A stretch of 5,594 bases of DNA from Candidatus Kaiserbacteria bacterium (GTDB lineage Bacteria; Patescibacteriota; Minisyncoccia; Phycocordibacterales; UBA2100), in NCBI GenBank assembly GCA_026985835.1, contig JALSPS010000005.1:1-5594 (forward strand), written 5' to 3'. Positions 1 through 5,594 of this stretch are shown here, in pieces. Both the position numbers and the translations under genes were made by a program. Numbering within the stretch: position 1 is the stretch's first letter; each line of letters opens with the position of its first letter. Under the pieces are notes generated by a model, which was not told the DNA's origin, did not search any database, and saw only the letters and a program-made list of their open reading frames with translations.

Positions 1-357
1 ACCCAATACTCGTACTCCATTTTTTTTCAAAAAACCGGAATTATATAACTCTACCCCGCAGTTAAGAGCGGTTTGACCCCCAAAAGAAAGTAAAATTCCG
101 TCCGGTTTTTCTTTTTTTATAATTTCTTCAACAAATTTAGGCTCAATGGGTAAAAAATATATTTTATCTGCCAGATTTTCATCTGTTTGTACGGTAGCTA
201 TATTCGGATTTATCAATATAACTTCAATTCCTTCTTCCTTGAGGGCTTTAATTGCTTGACTTCCGGAATAATCAAACTCGCCTGCTTGGCCAATTTTAAT
301 ACCGCCACTTCCAAGTAATAAAACTTTCTTTACATTAACTATTTTTCTTCCACTCAT
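1..357 (-). CDS. carB: Carbamoyl-phosphate synthase large subunit, N-terminal fragment (119 codons, cut by left edge)
   Basis: Large (synthetase) subunit of carbamoyl-phosphate synthase, which uses ammonia delivered by CarA, bicarbonate and two ATP to make carbamoyl phosphate for pyrimidine (and possibly arginine) synthesis in the cytoplasm. Only the first 119 residues are visible, corresponding to the pre-ATP-grasp domain. Recognisable motifs are [20 protein letters not shown] near residues 17-36, then [12 protein letters not shown] and [15 protein letters not shown]. These match the form found in Bacteroidetes and the eukaryotic CAD protein more closely than the E. coli form, which has GPIVIGQACEFDYSG and NSNPATIMTD at the same places (comparison from memory). 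The ATG overlaps the carA stop as ATGA, so translation is probably coupled to carA; no Shine-Dalgarno sequence is seen. The reading frame is open to the window edge. The identity is secure; the ATP-grasp domains and the allosteric domain lie outside the window. Confidence 0.96.
   Translation of the reverse strand, partial: MSGRKIVNVKKVLLLGSGGIKIGQAGEFDYSGSQAIKALKEEGIEVILINPNIATVQTDENLADKIYFLPIEPKFVEEIIKKEKPDGILLSFGGQTALNCGVELYNSGFLKKNGVRVLG
354..357 (-). other. ATGA stop/start overlap of carA and carB
   Basis: The minus strand reads ATGA: TGA (356-354) ends carA and ATG (357-355) starts carB. Such overlaps usually couple translation by ribosome re-initiation, which suits two subunits needed in equal amounts. 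No Shine-Dalgarno sequence precedes the carB ATG, which favours coupling. Confidence 0.9.
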
Positions 358-1439
358 AATTTTTTAATAAATTCATCAAATAAAAACTCTGTATCCATAG
401 GACCGGCAGAAGCCTCCGGGTGAAACTGGACTGCAAAAAACGGTTTTGATTTATGCTCAACTCCCTCATTCGTACCATCATTTACATTTTTAAACTTCCA
501 ACGCCAAGAATTTGATAGTGTATTTTCTTTTACCGCAAACCCATGATTTTGAGATGTAATAAAACAACGACCATCACGATCTATACACGACTGATTAAAT
601 CCTCTATGTCCATATTTGAGTTTGTATGTGTCAGCTCCGGAAGCAAGAGCCATTAGTTGACTCCCCAAACAAATACCAAACATAGGCTTTGTATTTTTTT
701 GCGCTTCAGCAATGTTTCTAATTGTTGTTTTACATTTTTTCGGATTACCGGGACCATTTGAAATAAATAATCCATCATATTCTTCTTTTGAAAAATCATA
801 ATCCCACGGTACGCGCACAACACGCACTCCGCGACTCAAAAAAATTCTTATGATATTATTTTTAACACCACAATCTACAAGCAACACAGTCTTTGTAGAT
901 TTATTTATTTTTTTTGGCTCATAAACCGACCTCTTATCAATACTGACCTCTGCAACCAGATTTTTTAGATTTGGATTGGAAAATCTTATCTCTTCATTGT
1001 CAAATATAATTTTTCCCAAAATCACACCCTTTTCTCTCAATCTCTTTGTTAGAGCTCGTGTATCAATACCAAATAAGGCCGGAGTTTTATGTTCAATAAG
1101 CCACTGTGAAAGATTCTTTATGGCATCATTATGAGAAAAGTGTTCTGAATAATCAGAAATTATAAGCCCGCTCGCGTGTATCTTTTCGGATTCATAAAAT
1201 TTCTCAATACCAAATTCATCAAACTCACTGGCCGGTACGCCATAATTTCCAATCATAGGATAAGTAAAAGTGATTATTTGCCCTTTATAAGATGGGTCTG
1301 TCAAAGATTCAACATACCCTGTCATCCCTGTATTAAAAACGACCTCTCCCGAGGCCGATTGTTCAAATCCGAATGAGAAACCTTCAAAGGTAGATCCATC
1401 TTTTAAAATCAGTTTTGCTTTTTTATAGCTATCTTGCAT
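354..1439 (-). CDS. carA: Carbamoyl-phosphate synthase small (glutaminase) subunit
   Basis: Glutamine-hydrolysing subunit that supplies ammonia to CarB for carbamoyl phosphate synthesis. With the ATG start it has 361 residues, close to the usual 360-390. The N-terminal small-subunit domain (about residues 5-150) carries [20 protein letters not shown] and [10 protein letters not shown]; the class I glutamine amidotransferase domain starts near residue 183. The catalytic triad is visible: Cys257 in GICLGSQ, and His340 and Glu342 in [14 protein letters not shown]. The usual His after CLG is Ser260. The run [11 protein letters not shown] followed by [12 protein letters not shown] resembles Bacteroidetes and eukaryotic CAD glutaminase domains (from memory). 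A TTG two codons upstream (1445) is in frame, but the ATG at 1439 is the better start. It lies 63 bases after pyrG, has its own promoter candidate, and overlaps carB by four bases. The TGA stop implies UGA is read as stop here. Confidence 0.97.
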   Translation of the reverse strand: MQDSYKKAKLILKDGSTFEGFSFGFEQSASGEVVFNTGMTGYVESLTDPSYKGQIITFTYPMIGNYGVPASEFDEFGIEKFYESEKIHASGLIISDYSEHFSHNDAIKNLSQWLIEHKTPALFGIDTRALTKRLREKGVILGKIIFDNEEIRFSNPNLKNLVAEVSIDKRSVYEPKKINKSTKTVLLVDCGVKNNIIRIFLSRGVRVVRVPWDYDFSKEEYDGLFISNGPGNPKKCKTTIRNIAEAQKNTKPMFGICLGSQLMALASGADTYKLKYGHRGFNQSCIDRDGRCFITSQNHGFAVKENTLSNSWRWKFKNVNDGTNEGVEHKSKPFFAVQFHPEASAGPMDTEFLFDEFIKKL

Positions 1440-1454
1440 ATTCAAATTGCACTC

Positions 1455-1482
1455 ATTCTAAACGCTTCTGTAAAAAAATCAA
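1455..1482 (-). promoter_or_regulatory. Candidate sigma-70-type promoter for carAB
   Basis: In the pyrG-carA gap the minus strand has TTGATT (1482-1477, four of six matches to TTGACA), a 16-base spacer and TAGAAT (1460-1455, five of six matches to TATAAT). The predicted start near 1448 leaves about nine bases before the carA ATG at 1439, without a Shine-Dalgarno sequence. This is the longest intergenic stretch in the window, which fits a separate promoter for carAB. No leader peptide, attenuator or protein-binding site is visible. Confidence 0.4.
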
Positions 1483-1502
1483 GGAAGATATCAACAGTTA
1501 TT

Positions 1503-3140
1503 TTATTTAATTGCAACGCGTATAAATTCCGTAAATAACGGATTTGGAGCCAAAGGACGAGCTTGTAATTCAGGATGAAATTGAGTACCCAAAAAAAACG
1601 GATGTGTTTTGGGGGATAATTCTGCGATTTCCATAAGTTCTCCTGAGGGAGAAACTCCGGAGAATACAAGTCCGGCATTTTGTAATTTATCAACATATTT
1701 TGGATTCACCTCATACCTGTGTCTGTGTCGCTCGCTTATTTCTTCTCGTTTATATGCCTTTTTTGCAATTGTGCCCGGCTTTAATTTTGCGCGATAAGCG
1801 CCAAGACGCATTGTTCCCCCATAATTTTTATTTTCAAGTTTCTTTTTTTGATCTTCCATCACATCAATTACAAGGTGTTCTGCGTTTGGATTTATTTCAC
1901 GCGAAGTCGCGTCTTTTAGCCCCAACACATTTCTTGCATATTCAATCACCATCAACTGCATTCCATAACACAAACCCAGGTATGGAATTTTATTTTCTCT
2001 TGCATAACGAATTGCTTTTATCTTACCTTCAATACCACTTGTACCAAACCCTCCGGGAACAATAATTCCATCATATTTTTTCAACTCAGAAATCTTTATT
2101 TTGCCAGATTCAAAATCTTTTGAATTTATCCATTTTAATTTTGGTTTCACACCTAAATAATATGCTGAAAATTTTATTGCTTCTATCACAGAAATATATG
2201 CGTCAGACAAAACAAAATCTCCGGTATCAAAATACTTGCCTATCAGAGCTATGGTTATTTCTTTTTTTGCCTTCTTGCTTTTTGCAACAAACTTTTCCCA
2301 ATCTCTAAAATCAGGGTTTCTTTTTACTGACAAATGCAGTTCAGATAAAATCGCTTTTGAAAAACTATCCTTCTCAAAATTGAGCGGAACATCATAAATA
2401 CTCTCAACATTCGGCGCCGATATTACAAATTCAGGCCGTATATTACATTGCATTGCGATTTTTTCTTTTCTGCGTTTATCCAACGGCCTCACAGATCTTC
2501 CAATAACAAAATCCGGTTGGATACCAAAACTATTTAATTGTCTTATCGCGTTTTGAGTAGGCTTTGTTTTCATCTCTCCCAAAGTTCCGGGTATCGGAAG
2601 ATAAGTCACAATTACAAATAAAACATTATCAGGATTTTTTGAGTGCATAACTCGCGCTGCCTCCATAAACATTGCATTTTGGAAGTCTCCAACAGTACCA
2701 CCTATTTCTATAACACTTATCTGTGATTCATTATTAGTTGAAACGCGTTCAAATCTGTGAATTATCTCATCTCTTACATGAGGTATAGCCTCAACACAAG
2801 CCCCATCATACCCGAGATTTCGCTCCTTATCTATCACCGCCTTATACACCATTCCACTTGTGATATAATTCTCCGGCGGTAAATCTTTGTTTAAAAAGCG
2901 TTCATAATTTCCCATATCCTGATCGGTTTCAAGCCCGCTATTTAAAACAAATGTCTCCCCATGCTCTGTCGGATTCATTGTGCCGGCGTCAACATTTAAA
3001 TAAGGGTCAACTTTTACCAGGTTTACCTTATAGCCGTGAGCCTGTAAAAGATTTCCTATTGATGCGGAAGCCACACCTTTCCCGACTCCAGACATAACAC
3101 CTCCTATAACAAAAATATATTTGTGATTTTTCTTCGCCAT
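1503..3140 (-). CDS. pyrG: CTP synthase (glutamine hydrolysing)
   Basis: Cytoplasmic enzyme converting UTP, ATP and glutamine to CTP, the last step of pyrimidine ribonucleotide synthesis. The product is 545 residues, a normal length. The N-terminal synthetase domain (about 1-285) has the P-loop GGVMSGVGKG with Lys21, DPYLNVDAGTMNPTEHGE, probable Mg-binding Asp73 and Glu145 (in EIGGTVGD), and the UTP-binding KTKPTQ at 191-196. The C-terminal glutaminase domain (about 295-545) has Cys391 in GLCYGMQ and His522/Glu524 in FHPE, plus the conserved RHRHRYEVNP. Several positions differ from the common form: Met97 after TSG, Glu117 in VEAIPH, Ser368 in GGFGTSGIEGK and Tyr392 after the nucleophile; all key catalytic residues remain. 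The ATG at 3140 is chosen because MAKKNHKYIFVIGG begins at the normal place; a GTG 18 codons upstream would overlap ftsX. It follows ftsX by 13 bases. Confidence 0.97.
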   Translation of the reverse strand: MAKKNHKYIFVIGGVMSGVGKGVASASIGNLLQAHGYKVNLVKVDPYLNVDAGTMNPTEHGETFVLNSGLETDQDMGNYERFLNKDLPPENYITSGMVYKAVIDKERNLGYDGACVEAIPHVRDEIIHRFERVSTNNESQISVIEIGGTVGDFQNAMFMEAARVMHSKNPDNVLFVIVTYLPIPGTLGEMKTKPTQNAIRQLNSFGIQPDFVIGRSVRPLDKRRKEKIAMQCNIRPEFVISAPNVESIYDVPLNFEKDSFSKAILSELHLSVKRNPDFRDWEKFVAKSKKAKKEITIALIGKYFDTGDFVLSDAYISVIEAIKFSAYYLGVKPKLKWINSKDFESGKIKISELKKYDGIIVPGGFGTSGIEGKIKAIRYARENKIPYLGLCYGMQLMVIEYARNVLGLKDATSREINPNAEHLVIDVMEDQKKKLENKNYGGTMRLGAYRAKLKPGTIAKKAYKREEISERHRHRYEVNPKYVDKLQNAGLVFSGVSPSGELMEIAELSPKTHPFFLGTQFHPELQARPLAPNPLFTEFIRVAIK

Positions 3141-3145
3141 ACGCA

Positions 3146-3150
3146 CTCTT
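3146..3150 (-). promoter_or_regulatory. Weak Shine-Dalgarno candidate for pyrG
   Basis: The minus strand reads AAGAG five bases before the ATG at 3140, in the 13-base gap after ftsX. It is the nearest thing to a ribosome binding site in the window and supports the ATG at 3140 over the GTG at 3194. The match to AAGGAG is imperfect, and an A/T-rich -10-like stretch over the ftsX stop codon could instead give a very short leader. Confidence 0.3.
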
Positions 3151-3153
3151 ATT

Positions 3154-4074
3154 TTATAAATATCTTCGCGCCGCAAAAAAGCTTGACACTGCACCCAACA
3201 AAACTCCGGATAAAATCAAAACAACAAAAAGAATGAGAGCATTTGCCTCAAAATAATTCAGCGTACTAAAATTACCGAAAAATTTAAGCGAAGGCTCGTG
3301 CAACCAATACGCAATTGGATAAAAAATAGCATAAACTATCAATCCGGCAGTAAAACCATATAATGCGCCTTCTATTACAAACGGGCCTTGCGCATACCAG
3401 TTAGAAGAACCAACAAGCTTCATAACATAAATTTCATCACGAGTTGTATAAATTGCAAGACGAATTGTATTAAACACAATTGCCACAGAAGCAAATAATA
3501 AAATCAGAGTTAGTGCAAATCCTATTTTTTTGATTGTTTTTGATAAGTAAGATATTTTATCAATAGCAGGTTTATTTTTAAAGAAATTAATATGTTCAAT
3601 TATTGATCTTTCTCCCTCTTTTACCTCGGTCTTCCCTTCAAGGAACTTTGCTATTGTTTCGTATTGTGACATTTCTTTTGCGCGAATTGCAAGAGACGCT
3701 CCGAGCGGATTCTCACCAAGCTCATCAAGAGCCTTAATTGTTGAGGCTTCATCTTTGTGTTTTGCGCGAAATGCCGCAAGCGCTTCATCTCTTGAAACAT
3801 ATTTTATTTCTTTTACTTCCGGTAGAGTTTCGAGGCGTTTTTTTAAAGCAAGAATTTCATCCTCAGGAGCATCAGTCGCAAAATACACATTTATGTCAAC
3901 CCTTTCCTCAATTTGAGATAACACAGCATTCATAGCTTCGTTAGTGAACATAATCATACCCACAGAAAATAAGGCAATTGACATAATTAAGATTGTCGTA
4001 AACGAAATAAATCCATTGCGCAAAAAACCTAGCAATCCATTTCTCCCTATTCTTTTTAAATTTGTTAAAAACAT
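3154..4074 (-). CDS. ftsX: Cell division membrane protein FtsX
   Basis: Membrane partner of the FtsE ATPase. In studied bacteria the FtsEX complex sits at the septum and activates peptidoglycan hydrolases through the extracytoplasmic loop. The 306-residue product shows the family layout: a short basic cytoplasmic N-terminus, TM1 at about 22-44, an extracytoplasmic domain at about 45-183 containing VDINVYFA and YVSRDEALAAFR, TM2 at about 184-208, the conserved cytoplasmic loop NTIRLAIYTTRDEIYVMKLV and GSSNW, TM3 at about 233-257, and TM4 at about 278-303 ending in AARRYL. Length and topology are typical of non-proteobacterial FtsX. It starts 17 bases after the ftsE stop, as expected for an ftsEX pair. 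There is no Shine-Dalgarno sequence before the ATG; instead a perfect extended -10 box lies six bases upstream. The hydrolase it controls is not encoded in the window. Confidence 0.96.
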   Translation of the reverse strand: MFLTNLKRIGRNGLLGFLRNGFISFTTILIMSIALFSVGMIMFTNEAMNAVLSQIEERVDINVYFATDAPEDEILALKKRLETLPEVKEIKYVSRDEALAAFRAKHKDEASTIKALDELGENPLGASLAIRAKEMSQYETIAKFLEGKTEVKEGERSIIEHINFFKNKPAIDKISYLSKTIKKIGFALTLILLFASVAIVFNTIRLAIYTTRDEIYVMKLVGSSNWYAQGPFVIEGALYGFTAGLIVYAIFYPIAYWLHEPSLKFFGNFSTLNYFEANALILFVVLILSGVLLGAVSSFFAARRYL

Positions 4075-4080
4075 ATTCGT

Positions 4081-4089
4081 ATTATATCA
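4081..4089 (-). promoter_or_regulatory. Extended -10 promoter of ftsX, predicted leaderless
   Basis: The 17-base ftsE-ftsX gap contains TGATATAAT on the minus strand (TATAAT at 4086-4081), followed by six bases and the ftsX ATG. Motif and spacing are identical to those before ftsE, so the predicted start is again the A of the ATG (4074). A second TATAAT lies ten bases upstream (4096-4091) and overlaps the ftsE stop codon. No -35 box is evident. This would give ftsX an internal promoter in addition to any read-through from ftsE. Confidence 0.5.
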
Positions 4090-4091
4090 AA

Positions 4092-4772
4092 TTATAATGA
4101 AAATTTACCCGTTGGGTCATCTTTAATAATTTTTCCTTCGTCCATTGTGATTACGCGCTTCTCTAGAGAATCAATTACACCCTTATTATGGGTCGTTAAA
4201 ATAACCGTAGCGCCAAGCTCGTTTATTTTCTTTAAAATCTGCACAACCTCGTAAGTACTTATTGGATCAAGATTACCGGTAGGTTCATCCGCTAAAATTA
4301 TATCGGGTTGATTAACAATCGCTCTTGCTATTGCCACTCTTTGCTGTTCTCCTCCCGATATTTCGTGTGGAAACTTATCAAACTTATCCGCCAAATCAAC
4401 CAGATCAAGCGCATGAGGAACATCTGCGGCAATCTCTTCGTTTGATTGACCTATGGCTTCCATCGCAAAAGCAATGTTCTCATAGATTGTTTTTGTTGGT
4501 AACAATCTAAAATCTTGAAATATAACGCCAATACGACGACGCATTTTCTTAATTTCAGAGCCTCTCATAAAGGCAATGTTTTGTTTTTCAAATAAAGCTT
4601 CTCCAGAACTTGGTAGCTCGTCTGCCAAAATAATTTTTAGAATTGTAGATTTACCCGCGCCGGAATGTCCAACTATTGAAACAAATTCTCCCTCATTAAT
4701 TTTAAAACTTACATCATCTAACGAAGCCGGACCATTTCCGTAAAATTTTGTTACATTGTTAAATTCTAACAT
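4092..4772 (-). CDS. ftsE: Cell division ATP-binding protein FtsE
   Basis: Cytoplasmic ABC ATPase that pairs with FtsX and drives its control of septal cell-wall hydrolysis. The 226-residue product has every ABC motif: Walker A GHSGAGKST at 35-43 (Lys41), Q-loop Gln86 in FQDFRLLPTKTIYENIAFA (a stretch characteristic of FtsE rather than other small ABC ATPases), signature ISGGEQQR at 138-145, Walker B IILADEPTGNLD with Glu163, and the switch His195 in LTTH. The length matches the family (about 220-230). It is followed by ftsX after 17 bases and preceded by the ABC exporter gene after 23 bases. The ATG at 4772 fits the usual N-terminus (MLEFNNVTKFY). No Shine-Dalgarno sequence is present; the 23-base gap holds an extended -10 element, so the gene may be transcribed from its own start as a leaderless message. 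Confidence 0.97.
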   Translation of the reverse strand: MLEFNNVTKFYGNGPASLDDVSFKINEGEFVSIVGHSGAGKSTILKIILADELPSSGEALFEKQNIAFMRGSEIKKMRRRIGVIFQDFRLLPTKTIYENIAFAMEAIGQSNEEIAADVPHALDLVDLADKFDKFPHEISGGEQQRVAIARAIVNQPDIILADEPTGNLDPISTYEVVQILKKINELGATVILTTHNKGVIDSLEKRVITMDEGKIIKDDPTGKFSL

Positions 4773-4778
4773 AAAATT

Positions 4779-4787
4779 ATTATAGCA
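4779..4787 (-). promoter_or_regulatory. Extended -10 promoter of ftsE, predicted leaderless
   Basis: On the minus strand the 23-base gap before ftsE contains TGCTATAAT, a perfect extended -10 element (TG, one base, TATAAT at 4784-4779). Exactly six bases separate it from the ATG, so the expected start point seven bases after the hexamer is the A of the start codon at 4772. No convincing -35 hexamer is seen 16-18 bases upstream, which an extended -10 does not strictly need. No Shine-Dalgarno sequence could fit between box and ATG. Confidence 0.6.
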
Positions 4788-4795
4788 TATAAAAT

Positions 4796-5594
4796 TTAAT
4801 CGGGAATAATCTCATTTTGTTCATCCCAGAATTTTTTATATAATCCGTCTTTCTTTATCAGTTCATTATGCGTTCCCTCTTCTACAATTTTCCCTTTATC
4901 AAAAACTATTATTCTATCCATTTTCATTATCGTACTTAATCTATGAGCAATAACTATTGTTGTGCGTTTTTTCATAAGTCTTTCAAAAGCCTTTTTGATA
5001 TATTTCTCACTAATAGAATCAAGCGCGCTTGTTGCCTCGTCCAAAATAAGGATTGGGGCATCTTTAAGCATAGCTCTTGCAATTGCAATTCTCTGCCTTT
5101 CACCGCCTGACAATTTTATACCTCTTTCTCCAACCAGTGTTTGGTATTTTTTGGGAAGCTTTTCGGCAAAAATATCAACATACGCTTTTTTCGCCACTTT
5201 TTTTACATCACTTAATTTTAATTTTTTTGGATAAGAAATGTTTTCCATTATTGAACGATGAAAAAGTAACGGCTCCTGCGGAACAAAAGATATGTTTTCT
5301 CTTAAATTATCTTGGCTAACTTTAGATATATCTTGTCCATCAATTGAAATTTTTCCTTCATTAATATCTATAAATCTCAATAATAATTTTGTAATTGTTG
5401 TTTTTCCGGATCCTGAATGTCCAACAATACCAACCTTTTCTCCCGGGTTTATTGTGAAAGATAATTTGTCAAAAAGAATTTGACCGTGCTTATAAGCAAA
5501 AGAAACATTATCAAATTCTATTTTACCGCCATTTATATTTAATTTTTTAGGACGAGAAGGATCCGCGACAGATGGTGGTGTTTCAAAAATTTCA
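4796..5594 (-). CDS. ABC exporter (fused permease-ATPase), C-terminal ATPase part, cut by right edge
   Basis: The visible 265 codons (first full codon at 5593) are the linker and nucleotide-binding domain of an exporter-type ABC half-transporter of the MsbA/LmrA/multidrug class; the six-helix membrane domain should lie just outside the window. The linker EIFETPPSVADPSRP is typical of the join between membrane domain and ATPase in these fused proteins. The ATPase shows FDNVSFAYKHG (A-loop region), Walker A GHSGSGKT (5422-5399), Q-loop VPQEPLLF, signature LSGGERQ (from 5113), Walker B ILILDEATSALD with the catalytic Glu, and the switch His in IAHRLSTI (4945-4943). An in-frame TTG at 5380 is not the start, because Walker A lies upstream of it. 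The substrate cannot be told from this domain: lipid, peptide or drug are all possible. It ends 23 bases before ftsE and may be co-transcribed with it. Confidence 0.93.
   Translation of the reverse strand, partial: EIFETPPSVADPSRPKKLNINGGKIEFDNVSFAYKHGQILFDKLSFTINPGEKVGIVGHSGSGKTTITKLLLRFIDINEGKISIDGQDISKVSQDNLRENISFVPQEPLLFHRSIMENISYPKKLKLSDVKKVAKKAYVDIFAEKLPKKYQTLVGERGIKLSGGERQRIAIARAMLKDAPILILDEATSALDSISEKYIKKAFERLMKKRTTIVIAHRLSTIMKMDRIIVFDKGKIVEEGTHNELIKKDGLYKKFWDEQNEIIPD

Noticed and set aside
1440..1445. TTG start for carA two codons upstream of the ATG
   Set aside because: TTG is a weaker start and the ATG is two codons away with no loss of conserved sequence. It cannot be fully excluded, because neither has a Shine-Dalgarno sequence.
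1461..1502. Possible intrinsic terminator after pyrG (CTTC/GAAG around a run of seven T)
   Set aside because: The stem is only four base pairs, the T run falls in the loop rather than after the stem, and no G+C-rich hairpin exists in the gap.
1442..1696. Minus-strand open frame of 84 codons over the end of pyrG
   Set aside because: It lies mostly inside pyrG in another frame, has no recognisable domain, and is explained by A/T-rich coding sequence.
1700..2065. Plus-strand open frame of 121 codons antisense to pyrG
   Set aside because: It is fully inside a conserved gene; the His/Leu/Phe-rich translation is typical of an antisense shadow and shows no domain.
3141..3194. An 18-codon N-terminal extension of pyrG starting at a GTG
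   Set aside because: It overlaps the end of ftsX, is not like CTP synthase N-termini, and the ATG at 3140 places the P-loop at the normal distance.
4962..5319. Plus-strand open frames antisense to the ABC ATPase
   Set aside because: Both are opposite the conserved signature and Walker B region; their hydrophobic look comes from reading the reverse of A/T-rich codons.
4796..5380. A separate short ABC protein starting at TTG 5380
   Set aside because: The frame is open to the window edge and the Walker A motif and exporter linker lie upstream of this TTG, so it is the C-terminal part of a longer protein.
1..5594. A novel defence, mobile or otherwise undescribed gene system
   Set aside because: All six genes belong to recognised housekeeping or transporter families; no transposase, inverted repeats, CRISPR-like repeats, tRNA or toxin-antitoxin pair was seen on either strand.

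Overview
The window is an ordinary-looking but informative piece of a compact, low-G+C (roughly one third G+C by eye) bacterial chromosome. All six genes lie on the minus strand with gaps of 13 to 63 bases or short overlaps, so transcription runs from the right edge to the left edge. In that direction the genes are: the C-terminal ATPase part of an exporter-type ABC transporter (cut by the right edge), ftsE, ftsX, pyrG (CTP synthase), carA and the first 119 codons of carB (cut by the left edge). No stretch longer than 63 bases lacks a gene.

The protein variants suggest a member of the Candidate Phyla Radiation (Patescibacteria), possibly Parcubacteria. The signs are a CTP synthase with an unusual P-loop and glutaminase pocket, carAB of the Bacteroidetes/eukaryotic-CAD type, and almost no Shine-Dalgarno signals. 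This is inference from remembered family sequences, not a search. carA ends in TGA, which makes the UGA-as-glycine code of Gracilibacteria/Absconditabacteria unlikely.

The genes form two functional blocks. The right block is envelope and division: an ABC exporter, then FtsE (ATPase) and FtsX (four-helix membrane partner), which together control peptidoglycan hydrolysis at the division septum. The left block is pyrimidine nucleotide supply: PyrG makes CTP from UTP using glutamine, and CarA/CarB make carbamoyl phosphate from glutamine, bicarbonate and ATP, the first step of UMP synthesis. carA and carB overlap by four bases (ATGA).

The most interesting signal is regulatory. Both ftsE and ftsX are preceded by a perfect extended -10 element (TGnTATAAT) placed exactly six bases before the ATG. 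This spacing would start the transcript on the A of the start codon, giving leaderless mRNAs. carA has a -35/-10 pair that would leave a leader of only about nine bases. I found no mobile element, CRISPR array, RNA gene, clear intrinsic terminator or novel multi-gene system.
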